DNA of 37,737 nt, taken from NCBI GenBank assembly GCA_910579595.1, contig CAJTVM010000018.1:1-37737 (forward strand), read 5' to 3'. This document shows, piece by piece, positions 24,687 to 33,459 of the stretch. Source of the stretch: an uncultured Oscillospiraceae bacterium (lineage in GTDB: Bacteria > Bacillota > Clostridia > Oscillospirales > Oscillospiraceae). Made by a program: the position numbers and the translations under genes. Position 1 is the stretch's first letter; each line of letters opens with the position of its first letter. The notes under the pieces were generated by a model, which saw nothing but the letters and a program-made list of their open reading frames with translations, was not told the DNA's origin and did not search any database.

Positions 24687-26398
24687 GGCGCGCCCTCCTT
24701 CCTATCGGGACGGTAGCGGTACCGCTCGATGGGCACATCCTGGGTGGAAAGTTCTACCTGTTCCCCCTGCTTTTTCAGAATGATCCATTTCAGCCAGCGG
24801 CTGTCGTCCCGGTCCGGGCAGTCCTCCCGAAGATGGAAGCCCCGGCTTTCCGTCCTGGCCAGGGAGGCCCGGTAAAACAGCTCGGCGCACAGCACCATGG
24901 CTTTCGCGTCCAGGCACCGGCCCAGCTCGTGGGCGTCCGCGGCATACAGCCGTCCGGTCTCGGGCTTCAGCGCCAACGCCTCCTCCAGCGCCCTTTCCAG
25001 CCTGCCGCCCTCCTTGACGCTGCTGTAGTCCACTGGGGCCACCACATCCTGGACACGGTGGATCAGCTCCCAGGGGGACAGCCCCTCCCGGCGCTCCATA
25101 GGCTCGTACAGCTCGTCCAGCAGGGCGGACGCCTGCTCCAGATCGGGGGCGGGGGCGCTGTCACGGACAGACAATGCGTACCGCGCGGCGGACTGCCCGC
25201 CCCGTATACCGGTGAACAGGGCGTTGAGAATCCCGGTGCCGTGTATTTTGGCGGGGGGCGTGGGGGCCGCGCCCCCCCTGGCGCTGCCCGCGCCGCTGGC
25301 GTCTCCCACGGCATACAATCCGGGCAGGGTAGTCTCCATCTGATGGCCCACGCGGACGCAGGACATCTCCCCCAGAAAGCCGGGAACCACGTTGAAGCGC
25401 TTGTTTTCCGGGGGGCGGGTTTTTTGGGCCAGCACCGCCCGGCGCTTGGCCGCGGTGGGGTGCCAGCGGAACAGCACCCCCTCCTTCTGGGCGAAGTCAG
25501 ACAGATCCACGAACACCGGACCCCGGCCCGCCTTTGTTTCGGCATACCAGGCATAGGCCGCCGTGGGGTCCATAGAGGAGTGGAACCCGGGTCGGTATTT
25601 CTGGCTGATGTTCTCCCGGCTGGTGTACAGGTGATCATGGGCGATGTGGGCCCCGCCGTGGGCCCCATAGTAGATCCAGCCTTCCGGGGAGAGACGGGCG
25701 AAATCGCACATATTGCCAAATTCCGCGTTGCGCATATCCGCCCCCGCCCGCCACGCGGCATAGATGGCGTTGCCCGTACCGCACCAGCCGGTGGTGATCA
25801 TGTAGTCCTGGGCGCCCTGGGCCAGCACCACGGCGGGGACCTGAAAGACAATGGGCCGCGCGCCGGCGGTAAAGCCTACGCCGCCGGTGATCCGGCCACC
25901 GGTCAAGGTCAGATCGGACAGCGCCGTGCGATCCAGGAAGCGCACCCCCAGCTTCCGGGCATGGGCCGCCATGGCTGCGCACATATCCGGGTCAATGGCG
26001 GCGGTGCCCCAGGGGGTGGGCCATTTGGCGTACACCAGCTCCCCCGATTCCCCCCGCAGGAACTCCACGCCCCAGCCGGCGGCGGTATCCAGAAGCTGGC
26101 GGCTGGACACCGCCATATCCCGGAGCAGATCCTGGTCGTTGAGGTAAAAGCCAATCTCCTCCACGCAGTGGCGGACGAAGTCCTCCGGGTCATCCTCTTC
26201 GGTCACATAGCTGATAAGGCCGGTGGTGCGGGACGCCTTGCCCGCCCAGCCCTTGCTGGCGCAGGCCCTGTCAATCACCAGCACATCCAGCTCCGGCCGG
26301 ACCTCCTTGGCGGAGATGGCGGCGGACAGCCCGGAAATCCCCCCGCCCACAATCAGCAGATCCGCCCGCTCCAGGCGGCTGTCATCAATCCGTTTCAT
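24683..26398 (-). CDS. FAD-dependent oxidoreductase, succinate dehydrogenase/adenylylsulfate reductase flavoprotein family
   Basis: A 571-residue flavoprotein. The N-terminal dinucleotide fold is LLIVGGGISGLSAAISA. The FAD-binding family blocks MITTGWCGTGNAIYAAWRAGADMRN and PGLYAVGDASG are present, and a C-terminal helical domain resembles that of SdhA/FrdA/AprA proteins. It probably reduces or oxidises a C=C bond or related group of the substrate with electrons from the ferredoxin encoded just before it (14-base overlap). The ATG at 26398 has AGGAGG at the right distance. An ATG at 26416 is less likely because it would contain the ribosome site. No quinone-linked membrane subunit is nearby, so the partner is soluble. 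Confidence 0.85.
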   Translation of the reverse strand: MKRIDDSRLERADLLIVGGGISGLSAAISAKEVRPELDVLVIDRACASKGWAGKASRTTGLISYVTEEDDPEDFVRHCVEEIGFYLNDQDLLRDMAVSSRQLLDTAAGWGVEFLRGESGELVYAKWPTPWGTAAIDPDMCAAMAAHARKLGVRFLDRTALSDLTLTGGRITGGVGFTAGARPIVFQVPAVVLAQGAQDYMITTGWCGTGNAIYAAWRAGADMRNAEFGNMCDFARLSPEGWIYYGAHGGAHIAHDHLYTSRENISQKYRPGFHSSMDPTAAYAWYAETKAGRGPVFVDLSDFAQKEGVLFRWHPTAAKRRAVLAQKTRPPENKRFNVVPGFLGEMSCVRVGHQMETTLPGLYAVGDASGAGSARGGAAPTPPAKIHGTGILNALFTGIRGGQSAARYALSVRDSAPAPDLEQASALLDELYEPMERREGLSPWELIHRVQDVVAPVDYSSVKEGGRLERALEEALALKPETGRLYAADAHELGRCLDAKAMVLCAELFYRASLARTESRGFHLREDCPDRDDSRWLKWIILKKQGEQVELSTQDVPIERYRYRPDRKEGAP

Positions 26399-26636
26399 GG
26401 GAGGACCTCCTTTCATCAGACAACAGCCGGGGCTGATACTGGCCCGCCCAGTCGGGAAGAATGATCAGCGCCCCGGCGGGGCAGGCCGTCTCGCACACGC
26501 CGCAGATCTGGCAGTCCTGGCCATATTTCATCACCGGGCGGCCGCGCTCCTCATCCCAGGCGATGGCGTTGACAAAGCAGAAGTCCACGCAGGCCCGGCA
26601 GGACAGGCAGGCGGAGCTTGTTTCCAAACGGATCAC
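26385..26636 (-). CDS. 2x[4Fe-4S] ferredoxin-type protein
   Basis: An 83-residue protein with two cluster motifs, CLSCRACVDFC and CQICGVCETACP, and a short C-terminal tail. The start is a GTG (26636) with AAGGAGGG 6 bases upstream. The codon overlaps the stop of the preceding flavoprotein gene as GTGA. Lying between two flavoprotein genes with overlaps on both sides, it very likely serves as their electron carrier or shared subunit. No longer reading frame with a ribosome site was found. Confidence 0.88.
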   Translation of the reverse strand: MIRLETSSACLSCRACVDFCFVNAIAWDEERGRPVMKYGQDCQICGVCETACPAGALIILPDWAGQYQPRLLSDERRSSHETD

Positions 26637-28162
26637 GGCGATCCCTCCTTTTCGCAGTACAAAACGGCGCTCTCCCCCGCTAAAATCCCGGTGCTCAGGG
26701 CAATGCCCGCGTTTCCAATGCCGCAGATGGGGGGCTGGCCGAACAGGTTGGCGGCGATAATGTCCCCGGCGGCAAACAGGCCGGGCAGCGGCCCGCCGTC
26801 CTCCCGGAGCACCCTGGCTCCGCCGTCCACCTTCAGCCCGCCGATGGTCTGGTACGCGCTGGTATATACCCGGATGCAGTACAGCTTCCCCGTGCGGACG
26901 GGCCGCAGGAAACGGGGATCCTTGGAGAACAGGCTGTCCCGCCCCGCGTCGCAGCAATCATTGTAGCGCGCCACGGTGTCCGCCAGCGCATCGGGGGGAA
27001 GCCCGGTCTGCCGGCACAGCTCGACGATGCCGTCCGCGATGAACACATGGCGGTTGCCCGCCGCCTGGACGCGGCACATATCCCCTTCCAGATCGGTGAG
27101 GCGGCCGGCGGGAAAAATGAAATAAGTATAGTCCAGCCCTTCCCGTTCCATATGCTCCCTGGTGGCCTCGTCAAAGATGAGGTAGGCGCATTTGCCCGGC
27201 TGCTGGGCCACTACCCGGCCTGAGGTAAAGTGGTCGGTGATGATGCTCTCATCCATGAACCGCCTCCCCCGCTGGTTCACCCAGAGGTAGGGCTGCTCCT
27301 GGACGATGCGAAGCTGGCTCCGGGTGTTCCAGGGCACCCGGCCAATGACGCCCGGTCCCGGAATATGGGCAAAGGGCGCCACGCCGATGGGCCCGCGGAC
27401 AGCCCCCGCTTCCCAAGCCATGCGCAGTCCGTCCCCCATCAGCTTGGTGTAAGGCCAGACAAAGAAGAAATCCCCCTGCGTGCAGGTACCGGTGGGATCC
27501 AGCGTATAGTCAAAGCCGCTGTATTCCCGGATCATCTCCGCGTTTTCGTTGAAGCCCGCCGTGGCCAGCACCACAGCGGGGGCGGATATGTCCAGCTCCT
27601 GGCCGTCCCTGGTTCTGGCCAGCGCCCCGGTGATCCGCCCTCCCTTCGCTTTGAGGGAGACGGCGGGGGCGCCGCGGTACACCCGGCCCCCCAAGGCCTC
27701 CAGCCGCTCCAGCAGCGCGCGCACCAGCAGCGCGCCGCCGTGGCCGTTGCCCTCCCCCTTGAGAAAGGCGCGCTCGGCAATCAGATGTCCCTTGGGGAAG
27801 CCGCCCAGGGGATCGTCCTGACGGCCCAAGCTGTCCAGAGTAGTCACATAGTCGATACAGAACTCCACGCCCCGTTGGGCCATCCACTGGGCCAGCTTGG
27901 CGTCCCGCTCCAGCCAGGCCCGCACCAGTTCCGGATTGCCCATCCAATGGGTCATCTCCATATGGACCTGGAAGGCCCGGTCCACGAAAGCAGGGTCGTC
28001 CCGGAGCACCCGCACTACGATTACGGTGTTGGTTGCCCCGCCGAAAAAGGTGTTTTTCTCTAATAGGACGACCCGCTTCCCGGCCTCCGCCGCCGTCACC
28101 CCCGCGGCCAGCCCAGCCCCGCCGGAGCCCAGCACAAGGACATCGCAGGCAAGTTGTTTCAT
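26633..28162 (-). CDS. FAD-dependent oxidoreductase, fumarate reductase/flavocytochrome c family
   Basis: A 509-residue flavoprotein. It has VLVLGSGGAGLAAGVTAAEAG, then VVLLEKNTFFGGATN, and near the C-terminus YQTIGGLKVDGGARV and PGLFAAGDIIAANLFG, all typical of the FAD_binding_2 group (fumarate reductase, urocanate reductase, 3-ketosteroid dehydrogenase). No Tat or Sec signal, heme motif or FMN-binding domain is visible, so it is probably cytoplasmic and uses the adjacent ferredoxin. AAGGAGG precedes the ATG at 28162. It is the first catabolic gene after the transporter block, separated from it by a terminator-like hairpin. The substrate is probably an unsaturated or cyclic acid or ketone. 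Confidence 0.85.
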   Translation of the reverse strand: MKQLACDVLVLGSGGAGLAAGVTAAEAGKRVVLLEKNTFFGGATNTVIVVRVLRDDPAFVDRAFQVHMEMTHWMGNPELVRAWLERDAKLAQWMAQRGVEFCIDYVTTLDSLGRQDDPLGGFPKGHLIAERAFLKGEGNGHGGALLVRALLERLEALGGRVYRGAPAVSLKAKGGRITGALARTRDGQELDISAPAVVLATAGFNENAEMIREYSGFDYTLDPTGTCTQGDFFFVWPYTKLMGDGLRMAWEAGAVRGPIGVAPFAHIPGPGVIGRVPWNTRSQLRIVQEQPYLWVNQRGRRFMDESIITDHFTSGRVVAQQPGKCAYLIFDEATREHMEREGLDYTYFIFPAGRLTDLEGDMCRVQAAGNRHVFIADGIVELCRQTGLPPDALADTVARYNDCCDAGRDSLFSKDPRFLRPVRTGKLYCIRVYTSAYQTIGGLKVDGGARVLREDGGPLPGLFAAGDIIAANLFGQPPICGIGNAGIALSTGILAGESAVLYCEKEGSP

Positions 28163-28171
28163 AGGCGGCCT

Positions 28172-28216
28172 CCTTAAAATAAAGCTGGGCGCGCTGTTGT
28201 CACCAACGCACCCAGC
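28172..28216 (-). terminator. Terminator or attenuator between transporter and flavoprotein genes
   Basis: Read on the minus strand, a 13-bp stem (arms 28216-28204 and 28196-28184, including two G-U pairs) is followed by TTTATTTT. The G-U pairs would be C-A mismatches in a plus-strand RNA, so the hairpin works only leftwards. It could separate transporter and enzyme expression. Read-through is expected, because no strong promoter for the next gene is evident. Confidence 0.6.
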
Positions 28217-28229
28217 GCCACATCTAAGC

Positions 28230-29243
28230 TCAGGACTGCCTTGCCGCCGCGGCCTTTTCGTTGGCCAGCCGGGCAATTTTCTTGGATTCCAGGTACTTCC
28301 CGAAGCGCTCCTCATTGGCGGTGACCACCAGGAAGGCCAGCAGGAAAAAGCCGTTAAAGGTGGTCTGGAGCGAGGAGCTGATCCCCAGGGAGGACAGGCC
28401 GGAGTTCATGAACGCCAGGGCCAGAGAGCCCATCACCACGCCCACCATCATGTTCCCGTACCGGCTGAGGAACTTGCCGATGAACACGGGGATGCAGCAG
28501 GAGAAAGCGGTGACCACCGATCCCGCGTTCATGGCGGGCCAGACCTGGCCGATCTGGGCGGCGCTGAAATAGCCGCCCGCCCCCATAAAGAGTCCACCCA
28601 GGGCGTAGGCCACGAAGATGGCCCGCTTTTCCTTTACACCCACGTTGAAGGCCACGTTGGCGCCGTAGGAGATGGCCCTGATGTCATAACCCAGCTGGGT
28701 TTTGGAAAAGACAATATACGCGATGAGGAAAAATACGGCAAAGGGGATCAGAAAATTGGGGAACCGGGCGATACTCATGAGGGGGCTGCCCGTCACGTTG
28801 ACGCCGCCCCCCTCGTACACCAGGGAGGAAAGCCCTTCCCATAGCAGCAAAAAGCCCATGGACACCACCAGCGGCGGAATTCGGGTGAGGATAAAGGTCA
28901 ACCCCACAATGCCGGAGAAAAACACGCCGATGAGGGAGCACAGGATCAGCGTGGCCGCTGGACCGGCATCCAGCGCCATGGCGAACCGGGGGCCCAGGAT
29001 GGAGGACAGCACCAGCACCGCGCCCACGGAATAATCCCAGCGGTTGGCCAGCAGGTTGAAGCTCATGCCCCAGGCGATCAGGCAGGTATAGACCGCGCTG
29101 CGCAGCGCGGTGCGCATACTCAGCCCCGTACCAAAGCTGCCCACCCCCACGATAGACGAGAGGATTAAAAAGAACAGGTACATGGCCAGGGGGAGCAGGA
29201 TCATTTTAAAGCCAGAAATCAGGCGGCTTTTCAGTGTATCCAT
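28230..29243 (-). CDS. ABC transporter permease (BPD_transp_2, RbsC-like), second system
   Basis: A 337-residue membrane protein with about eight to ten hydrophobic segments and the family-type loop AYALGGLFMGAGGYFSAAQIG. Its SLGS-like motif region reads NRWDYSVGAVLVLSS, and the C-terminal helix is followed by a basic tail. Together with the permease at 30578-31546 it would form the channel of the second ABC importer. The ATG at 29243 has GGAGG at 7 bases. It is separated from the binding-protein gene by a GC-rich hairpin. Substrate unknown. Confidence 0.88.
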   Translation of the reverse strand: MDTLKSRLISGFKMILLPLAMYLFFLILSSIVGVGSFGTGLSMRTALRSAVYTCLIAWGMSFNLLANRWDYSVGAVLVLSSILGPRFAMALDAGPAATLILCSLIGVFFSGIVGLTFILTRIPPLVVSMGFLLLWEGLSSLVYEGGGVNVTGSPLMSIARFPNFLIPFAVFFLIAYIVFSKTQLGYDIRAISYGANVAFNVGVKEKRAIFVAYALGGLFMGAGGYFSAAQIGQVWPAMNAGSVVTAFSCCIPVFIGKFLSRYGNMMVGVVMGSLALAFMNSGLSSLGISSSLQTTFNGFFLLAFLVVTANEERFGKYLESKKIARLANEKAAAARQS

Positions 29244-29288
29244 CACAAGACCTCCGTTACGAATGATTGGAGCGGCAAAAGAGAGGGT

Positions 29289-29316
29289 GGGGCGGCGCGG
29301 CGTTCAGCGCCGCCCC
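29289..29316 (-). terminator. GC-rich hairpin after the second binding-protein gene
   Basis: Arms GGGGCGGCGC (29289-29298) and GCGCCGCCCC (29307-29316) are a perfect 10-bp inverted repeat just downstream of the binding-protein stop. The following leftward sequence is pyrimidine-rich but has only four T in a row, so it is more likely an mRNA-protecting or leaky hairpin than a full terminator. Confidence 0.6.
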
Positions 29317-29331
29317 GGGAAAAATGTTGGC

Positions 29332-30522
29332 TCAGTCGATGTTCAGGTATTCGCCGGAGACGAAGTTTTCCAGCGTCGCCGCGTTTACCATGGCCTCCAG
29401 CTTGTCCAGGGAGTCAATGCCCAGCAGGAACTCGGCGTCATACAGCACCTTTCCGTTGTAATAGGTGTTGAAGTCATTGTACTTGTCCGCGCTGTCGATA
29501 TAGAGGGCGGGAGAAGTCAGATCGATATAGCCGTCGGTGGACAGGGGATTGCCCATCATATGGTTGTACATGATCAGGAACTCGGCGGCAATGTGCTCAG
29601 TGCCGGCCACGTAGGCCTGGAGGGTGCCGTCCGCCATTGCGGCCTCGGCGGTATCCGTGCGGTTGGCGGCGTACAGCTTCACCTTGCCCTCCCGCTCGGC
29701 CAGCAGGATGGGCTGGTAGGCGGAGTCGCCGGTGGTGACGGTGATATAGTACTCCAGGCTGGGATAGTTGGCCAGCAGGCTGGAGGTGAACCCGGCAAAA
29801 TCAAAGTAGCTGGTGCCGGTGCCCTCCCGGAGAACCACGCTGGCGTTGTTGTCCGCGTTATACTTCTCCACGATGTCCATCACGGCCTGCTTGCGGATGC
29901 CCAGGTAGTTGGGGGTGACGTTGGTGGGGGCGATGAGGCCGATCTCGGTGGCGCCGGCCTCCAGCACCGCGTCGGTGAGCAGGCGCATGACCTCCACGTC
30001 GTCAAAGCTGACCTGGCCCAGGAACATTTTGCTGTTGGACACCAGCTCCTTGGCGGAGTCAGTCATGGCCTTGGTGGAGCCAAATACGAAGGGCACCTCC
30101 GCCTCCTCCAGGACGGGCAGGAAGGCGTCCAGGCCCTCGGCGCTGTGCAGGAAAATACCGTCCACATCGGCGGCGATCAGATTCTCAATGGCCTGGAGGT
30201 TGCCCTCGGCGCCGTTGCCCTGCACCACCATCAGCTCCACGTTGAGCATCTCGCAGTATGCCTCCAGCATATTCTTGATGTTCACGGGGACGGCGTCGGT
30301 CAGGCTGTACACCACGCAGCCCAGCTTGAAGTTGGCCTCGGGGATGGTGACGCCGGGACCGTCGGAAGCCTCGGGCGCATCGGTATTTTCATCTCCGGCG
30401 GGCTGGGACTCATTGGCGGGCGGGTTGGACGTCTCGCCGGTGCTGTTGTTGCAGGCAGCCAGCATACCCAGACAAAGGACTGCCGCAAGGAGCATGGCAA
30501 GGATGCGCAAATGCTTTTTCAT
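29332..30522 (-). CDS. ABC transporter substrate-binding lipoprotein, second system
   Basis: A 396-residue lipoprotein. The signal peptide ends in the lipobox LAAC (Cys24), followed by an Asn/Pro/Glu-rich linker to about residue 65. The mature part (FKLGCVVYSLTDAVPVNIKNML, then ENLIAADVDGIFLHSA) is a Peripla_BP_4-type sugar-binding fold as in the ribose-binding family. Such proteins bind sugars, nucleosides or other small polar compounds. Start MKKHLRILAM follows GGAGG. The gene lies between two permease genes and is likely expressed with the ATPase at 31563-33065. The ligand may be the substrate of the enzymes encoded downstream. Confidence 0.88.
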   Translation of the reverse strand: MKKHLRILAMLLAAVLCLGMLAACNNSTGETSNPPANESQPAGDENTDAPEASDGPGVTIPEANFKLGCVVYSLTDAVPVNIKNMLEAYCEMLNVELMVVQGNGAEGNLQAIENLIAADVDGIFLHSAEGLDAFLPVLEEAEVPFVFGSTKAMTDSAKELVSNSKMFLGQVSFDDVEVMRLLTDAVLEAGATEIGLIAPTNVTPNYLGIRKQAVMDIVEKYNADNNASVVLREGTGTSYFDFAGFTSSLLANYPSLEYYITVTTGDSAYQPILLAEREGKVKLYAANRTDTAEAAMADGTLQAYVAGTEHIAAEFLIMYNHMMGNPLSTDGYIDLTSPALYIDSADKYNDFNTYYNGKVLYDAEFLLGIDSLDKLEAMVNAATLENFVSGEYLNID

Positions 30523-30577
30523 TGATAGTACCTCCATTTTTATATTTCGATCCCAATGCTTGGGGAACCGACGGGGA

Positions 30578-31546
30578 TTACGAGGGCAGCGCGCCCCGAT
30601 GCTTGCGCTCAAAGACGAGGATGATAACGGCCAGGAAAATGATGCCTTTGAGGAACTGCACCCAATAGACGCTGACGCCGCACAGGGTAAAGCCGTTGGT
30701 GAGGATATAGGTGATAAGCGATCCGATGATGGGCGCGTGGATATTGGATTTCGGGCCGCCCCGGATGGACATACCGCCCAGAATGACCGCCAGCATGACG
30801 TCCATGTGCAGGCCGCTGCCGGTGGTGGTCGCGGCGGCGGATACCCGGCAGATCAGGAAGAAGGAGGATATCCCAAGGGTTATGCTGCAAATGATATAGG
30901 CGATCAGCTTATAGCGGTCCACCTGAATCCCCGACTGCCTGGCCGCCTCGGCGTTGCCGCCGATGGCCTTGTTGTAGTGGCCGATTTTCGTGTGCTCAAA
31001 CAGGATATAGCACACCGCCACCGTCACAATCAAAACGATAACCTTGATCCAGGGCTGGTTAAAGGTAGTCGCGATGGTGTCGGGCATGATGATTTCGCCG
31101 GTAGCCACCAGCTCCCCCGCCAGGCCCTGGCACACAAAGGAAACGCACAGGGATGCCACAAAGGCCATGACGTTGAGCTTGCAGGAGATCACCGCCACAA
31201 TCACGCCGCAGATCAGGCAGACCCCGATAGCGGTGAGGATGGTCAGCACAGCGGAGCCGGTAGCCCGCGCCACATGGACGCAGCAGATACAGCTCATCAT
31301 GCACACGCTGCCCAGGGACACGTCCAAACTGCCATGGGCGTAGATGAACGAGGCCCCGAGGGCCGCAAGAATCAGGGTAAAGGATTGGTTCAAAATGGTG
31401 GCCAGGTTGCTGGGATTCAAAAAGCTGCCGCCGGTGGCCACGGAAAACACGACGATAATCGCCGCCAGCCCTACCACAGGGAGGATGGATCGCAGATCGA
31501 TTTTCCGGGCCGCGCCGGCGGGCCTGCCTGCCGTTTGTGTATTCAT
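30578..31546 (-). CDS. ABC transporter permease (BPD_transp_2, RbsC-like), second system
   Basis: A 322-residue permease. The N-terminus is short and basic. The family motif HGSLDVSLGSVCMMSCICC and the loop VILGGMSIRGGPKSNIHAPIIGS are both typical of RbsC-type permeases. GAGGAGG precedes the ATG, 16 bases after the ATPase stop. It pairs with the permease at 28230-29243. The two permeases differ clearly in sequence, so the channel is probably a heterodimer, as in the first transporter. Confidence 0.9.
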   Translation of the reverse strand: MNTQTAGRPAGAARKIDLRSILPVVGLAAIIVVFSVATGGSFLNPSNLATILNQSFTLILAALGASFIYAHGSLDVSLGSVCMMSCICCVHVARATGSAVLTILTAIGVCLICGVIVAVISCKLNVMAFVASLCVSFVCQGLAGELVATGEIIMPDTIATTFNQPWIKVIVLIVTVAVCYILFEHTKIGHYNKAIGGNAEAARQSGIQVDRYKLIAYIICSITLGISSFFLICRVSAAATTTGSGLHMDVMLAVILGGMSIRGGPKSNIHAPIIGSLITYILTNGFTLCGVSVYWVQFLKGIIFLAVIILVFERKHRGALPS

Positions 31547-31562
31547 GCCGGTGCCTCCTCTT

Positions 31563-33065
31563 TTAAATCATTTCCCGGATCAGATCGCTTTCGCTGAGAT
31601 CCGGACTGCGCTGGAATTCCCTGGCTAAATGGCCATCCTTCAAAATCATGATGCGGTCGCACATACCGATCAGCTCCGTCAGCTCCTCGGAGATCATCAG
31701 GATGGATTTCCCCTGCTTTTTCAGCTGAGCCATCAGGCGGTACATGGTGGTCTTTACGCCGATGTCGATGCCGCGGGTGGGGCAGTCCAGAATCAGGATG
31801 TCCGCATTGGTGCCGAACCACTTGGCAAATACCACCTTCTGCTTGTTGCCGCCGCTGAGGAACTGCACCTCCTGGTGGATGGACGCGCACTTCACCGCCA
31901 TGTGGTCCACCTGCTCCTGAGCAAACTGGCGCAGCTTCCGCTTGGAGATCAGCCCGCCCTGCTTCACCTGGTGGTAGGAGGGCAAAAGGATGTTGTCCCG
32001 GATGCTGGCCTGGAGGATCAGCGCCTCCAAATCCCGGTTTTTGGACACATAGCCCATGGAGTTGCGCACGGCCGTGTGGCTGTCGTCAATCCGGTCGCCG
32101 CTCCCCTCAACCACAACCTGGCCGGTGATGGGCTTTTCCACGCCGAAGGCCACCCGGCCCAGCTCGTGCATACCGCTGCCGGACAGGCCGCCGATGCCTA
32201 GAATCTCGCCCTCATGGAGCTCCAAATCAAAGTTTTCCAGCTCCCGGCCTACGGTGACCTGTTCTACCCGGAGCACAACCTTTTCCCCGAAGCTGCCGTC
32301 AAAGTCGGAGCGGTAGTAATCACCCTCGATCTTACGGCCCACCATCAGCTCCTTGATGCGCTCGTGCTCCATGTCCTCCCGCTCCAGGTTGTCGATGAGG
32401 ATACCGTCCCGCAACACGGTGAGCACATCGCAGGTCTCCATCAGCTCGTCCAGATCGTGGGAAATAAAGAGCACCGACCGATCCTCGTCCCGCAGGCGCT
32501 TCATCAGCCCGTAGAGCAGCTCCCGCCCCTTCAGTGAGAGGGCGGTGGTGGTCTCGTCCACAATGAGGATCTCCGGCGTCTCAATCATGGCCCGGGCAAT
32601 CTCAATGAGCTTGCGCTCCTCAAAGTTGAGCCGGTTGATAGAGCCGGCGGGATCCACCCCGGTGATGCCCACCTTGTCCAACACCTCCTGGGCCGCCTGC
32701 TCCATCCGCTTTTTGTTGATGAAGCCGCAGCGTCCAAAGCGGCTCTCCTTGCCCAGGAAGATGTTCTCCGCGACGGTGATGTTGGCGATGGTGCCGGCCT
32801 CCTGCACGATCATGGCGATACCCTGCCCGGCGGCGTCCAGCATGGATGCCGGGGTGTAGGGCTCACCCTTGAACAGCATCTTGCCGCTGTCCGCCGGCTG
32901 CATTCCGGCAATGATGGAGGAGATGGTGGACTTGCCTGACCCATTTTCCCCGATCAGCCCGCGGACCTGTCCGCGGTAGATCCTCATGTCCACATTCTGA
33001 AGGGCTTTTGTCGGACCGAAGGATTTGCTCATCTGCTGTATTTCCAGCAAAGGCTCCTTGTTCAT
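31563..33065 (-). CDS. ABC transporter ATP-binding protein (double NBD), second system, altered Walker B in NBD2
   Basis: A 500-residue protein with two fused ATPase domains. NBD1 has Walker A GENGSGKST, a degenerate signature RLNFEERK and Walker B ILIVDETTTAL. NBD2 has the degenerate Walker A GGLSGSGMHEL, a good signature LSGGNKQK, and Walker B ILILDCPTRGID. In this last motif the catalytic Glu usual in RbsA-type proteins is Cys (codon TGC). ATP hydrolysis probably occurs at only one composite site. GAGGTG precedes the ATG at 33065; a TTG one codon earlier is less likely. It is the first gene of the leftward operon. Confidence 0.9.
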   Translation of the reverse strand: MNKEPLLEIQQMSKSFGPTKALQNVDMRIYRGQVRGLIGENGSGKSTISSIIAGMQPADSGKMLFKGEPYTPASMLDAAGQGIAMIVQEAGTIANITVAENIFLGKESRFGRCGFINKKRMEQAAQEVLDKVGITGVDPAGSINRLNFEERKLIEIARAMIETPEILIVDETTTALSLKGRELLYGLMKRLRDEDRSVLFISHDLDELMETCDVLTVLRDGILIDNLEREDMEHERIKELMVGRKIEGDYYRSDFDGSFGEKVVLRVEQVTVGRELENFDLELHEGEILGIGGLSGSGMHELGRVAFGVEKPITGQVVVEGSGDRIDDSHTAVRNSMGYVSKNRDLEALILQASIRDNILLPSYHQVKQGGLISKRKLRQFAQEQVDHMAVKCASIHQEVQFLSGGNKQKVVFAKWFGTNADILILDCPTRGIDIGVKTTMYRLMAQLKKQGKSILMISEELTELIGMCDRIMILKDGHLAREFQRSPDLSESDLIREMI

Positions 33066-33332
33066 CAAATCACCTCAAATAGTTTGAGTTGTGCAAGCCG
33101 GAGGGGCGTTTCGGCAGCGTCGTAAAAGGTCGAAAATGATTGTTGCCGGGCTGATTGTAAGTTTAGCATAGCAGCTATATTTTTTCACTGGGTACACATC
33201 CAGTTTGCAATCAAAAAAAGGAGGCTATGATTGTGCACACATAACAACTGCACAAAAATTATGGTCAAATTCTCCAATTTAGAGGGCGTAAAACACAGCA
33301 AAACAACCAATCTTATTGATAATGTTACTATG

Positions 33333-33459
33333 GTAAACATTTGTTTTGAAAATATAGAATTATTTTCTTGTCGGGAAAAAATGTGGTTGTGTATATTGAC
33401 AACACCCAAAAGAGGTCGTATCATGAAATACAGCACCGCAATAATGAATAAATGTTTAC
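33333..33459. repeat. Inverted copies of AAATGTTTAC flanking the promoter, candidate operators
   Basis: GTAAACATTT at 33333-33342 and its exact complement AAATGTTTAC at 33450-33459 lie on either side of the rightward promoter. Next to the first copy is a half site AATGTTAC (33321-33328), which with it forms an imperfect palindrome. The second copy lies just upstream of the amidohydrolase ribosome site. The layout suits a repressor such as the IclR protein encoded at 36258-37052, but this is inference. Confidence 0.45.
33396..33424 (+). promoter_or_regulatory. Sigma70-type promoter of the amidohydrolase-hydratase operon
   Basis: A perfect TTGACA at 33396-33401, a 17-base spacer and TATCAT at 33419-33424 (five of six). 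The expected transcript starts near 33431, about 50 bases before the first start codon. Confidence 0.75.

Noticed and set aside
21567..24716. A 1049-codon open frame on the plus strand
   Set aside because: It is antisense to four well-supported genes, has low-complexity Gly/His/Ala/Gln-rich composition and no ribosome site. It results from the codon bias of GC-rich genes.
33219..33246. A ribosome-site-like AGGAGG followed by a 5-codon frame, with a TGTGCACA palindrome, suggesting a leader peptide
   Set aside because: The AGGAGG is only 2 bases from the ATG, no promoter matches it, and no plus-strand gene starts soon after it.
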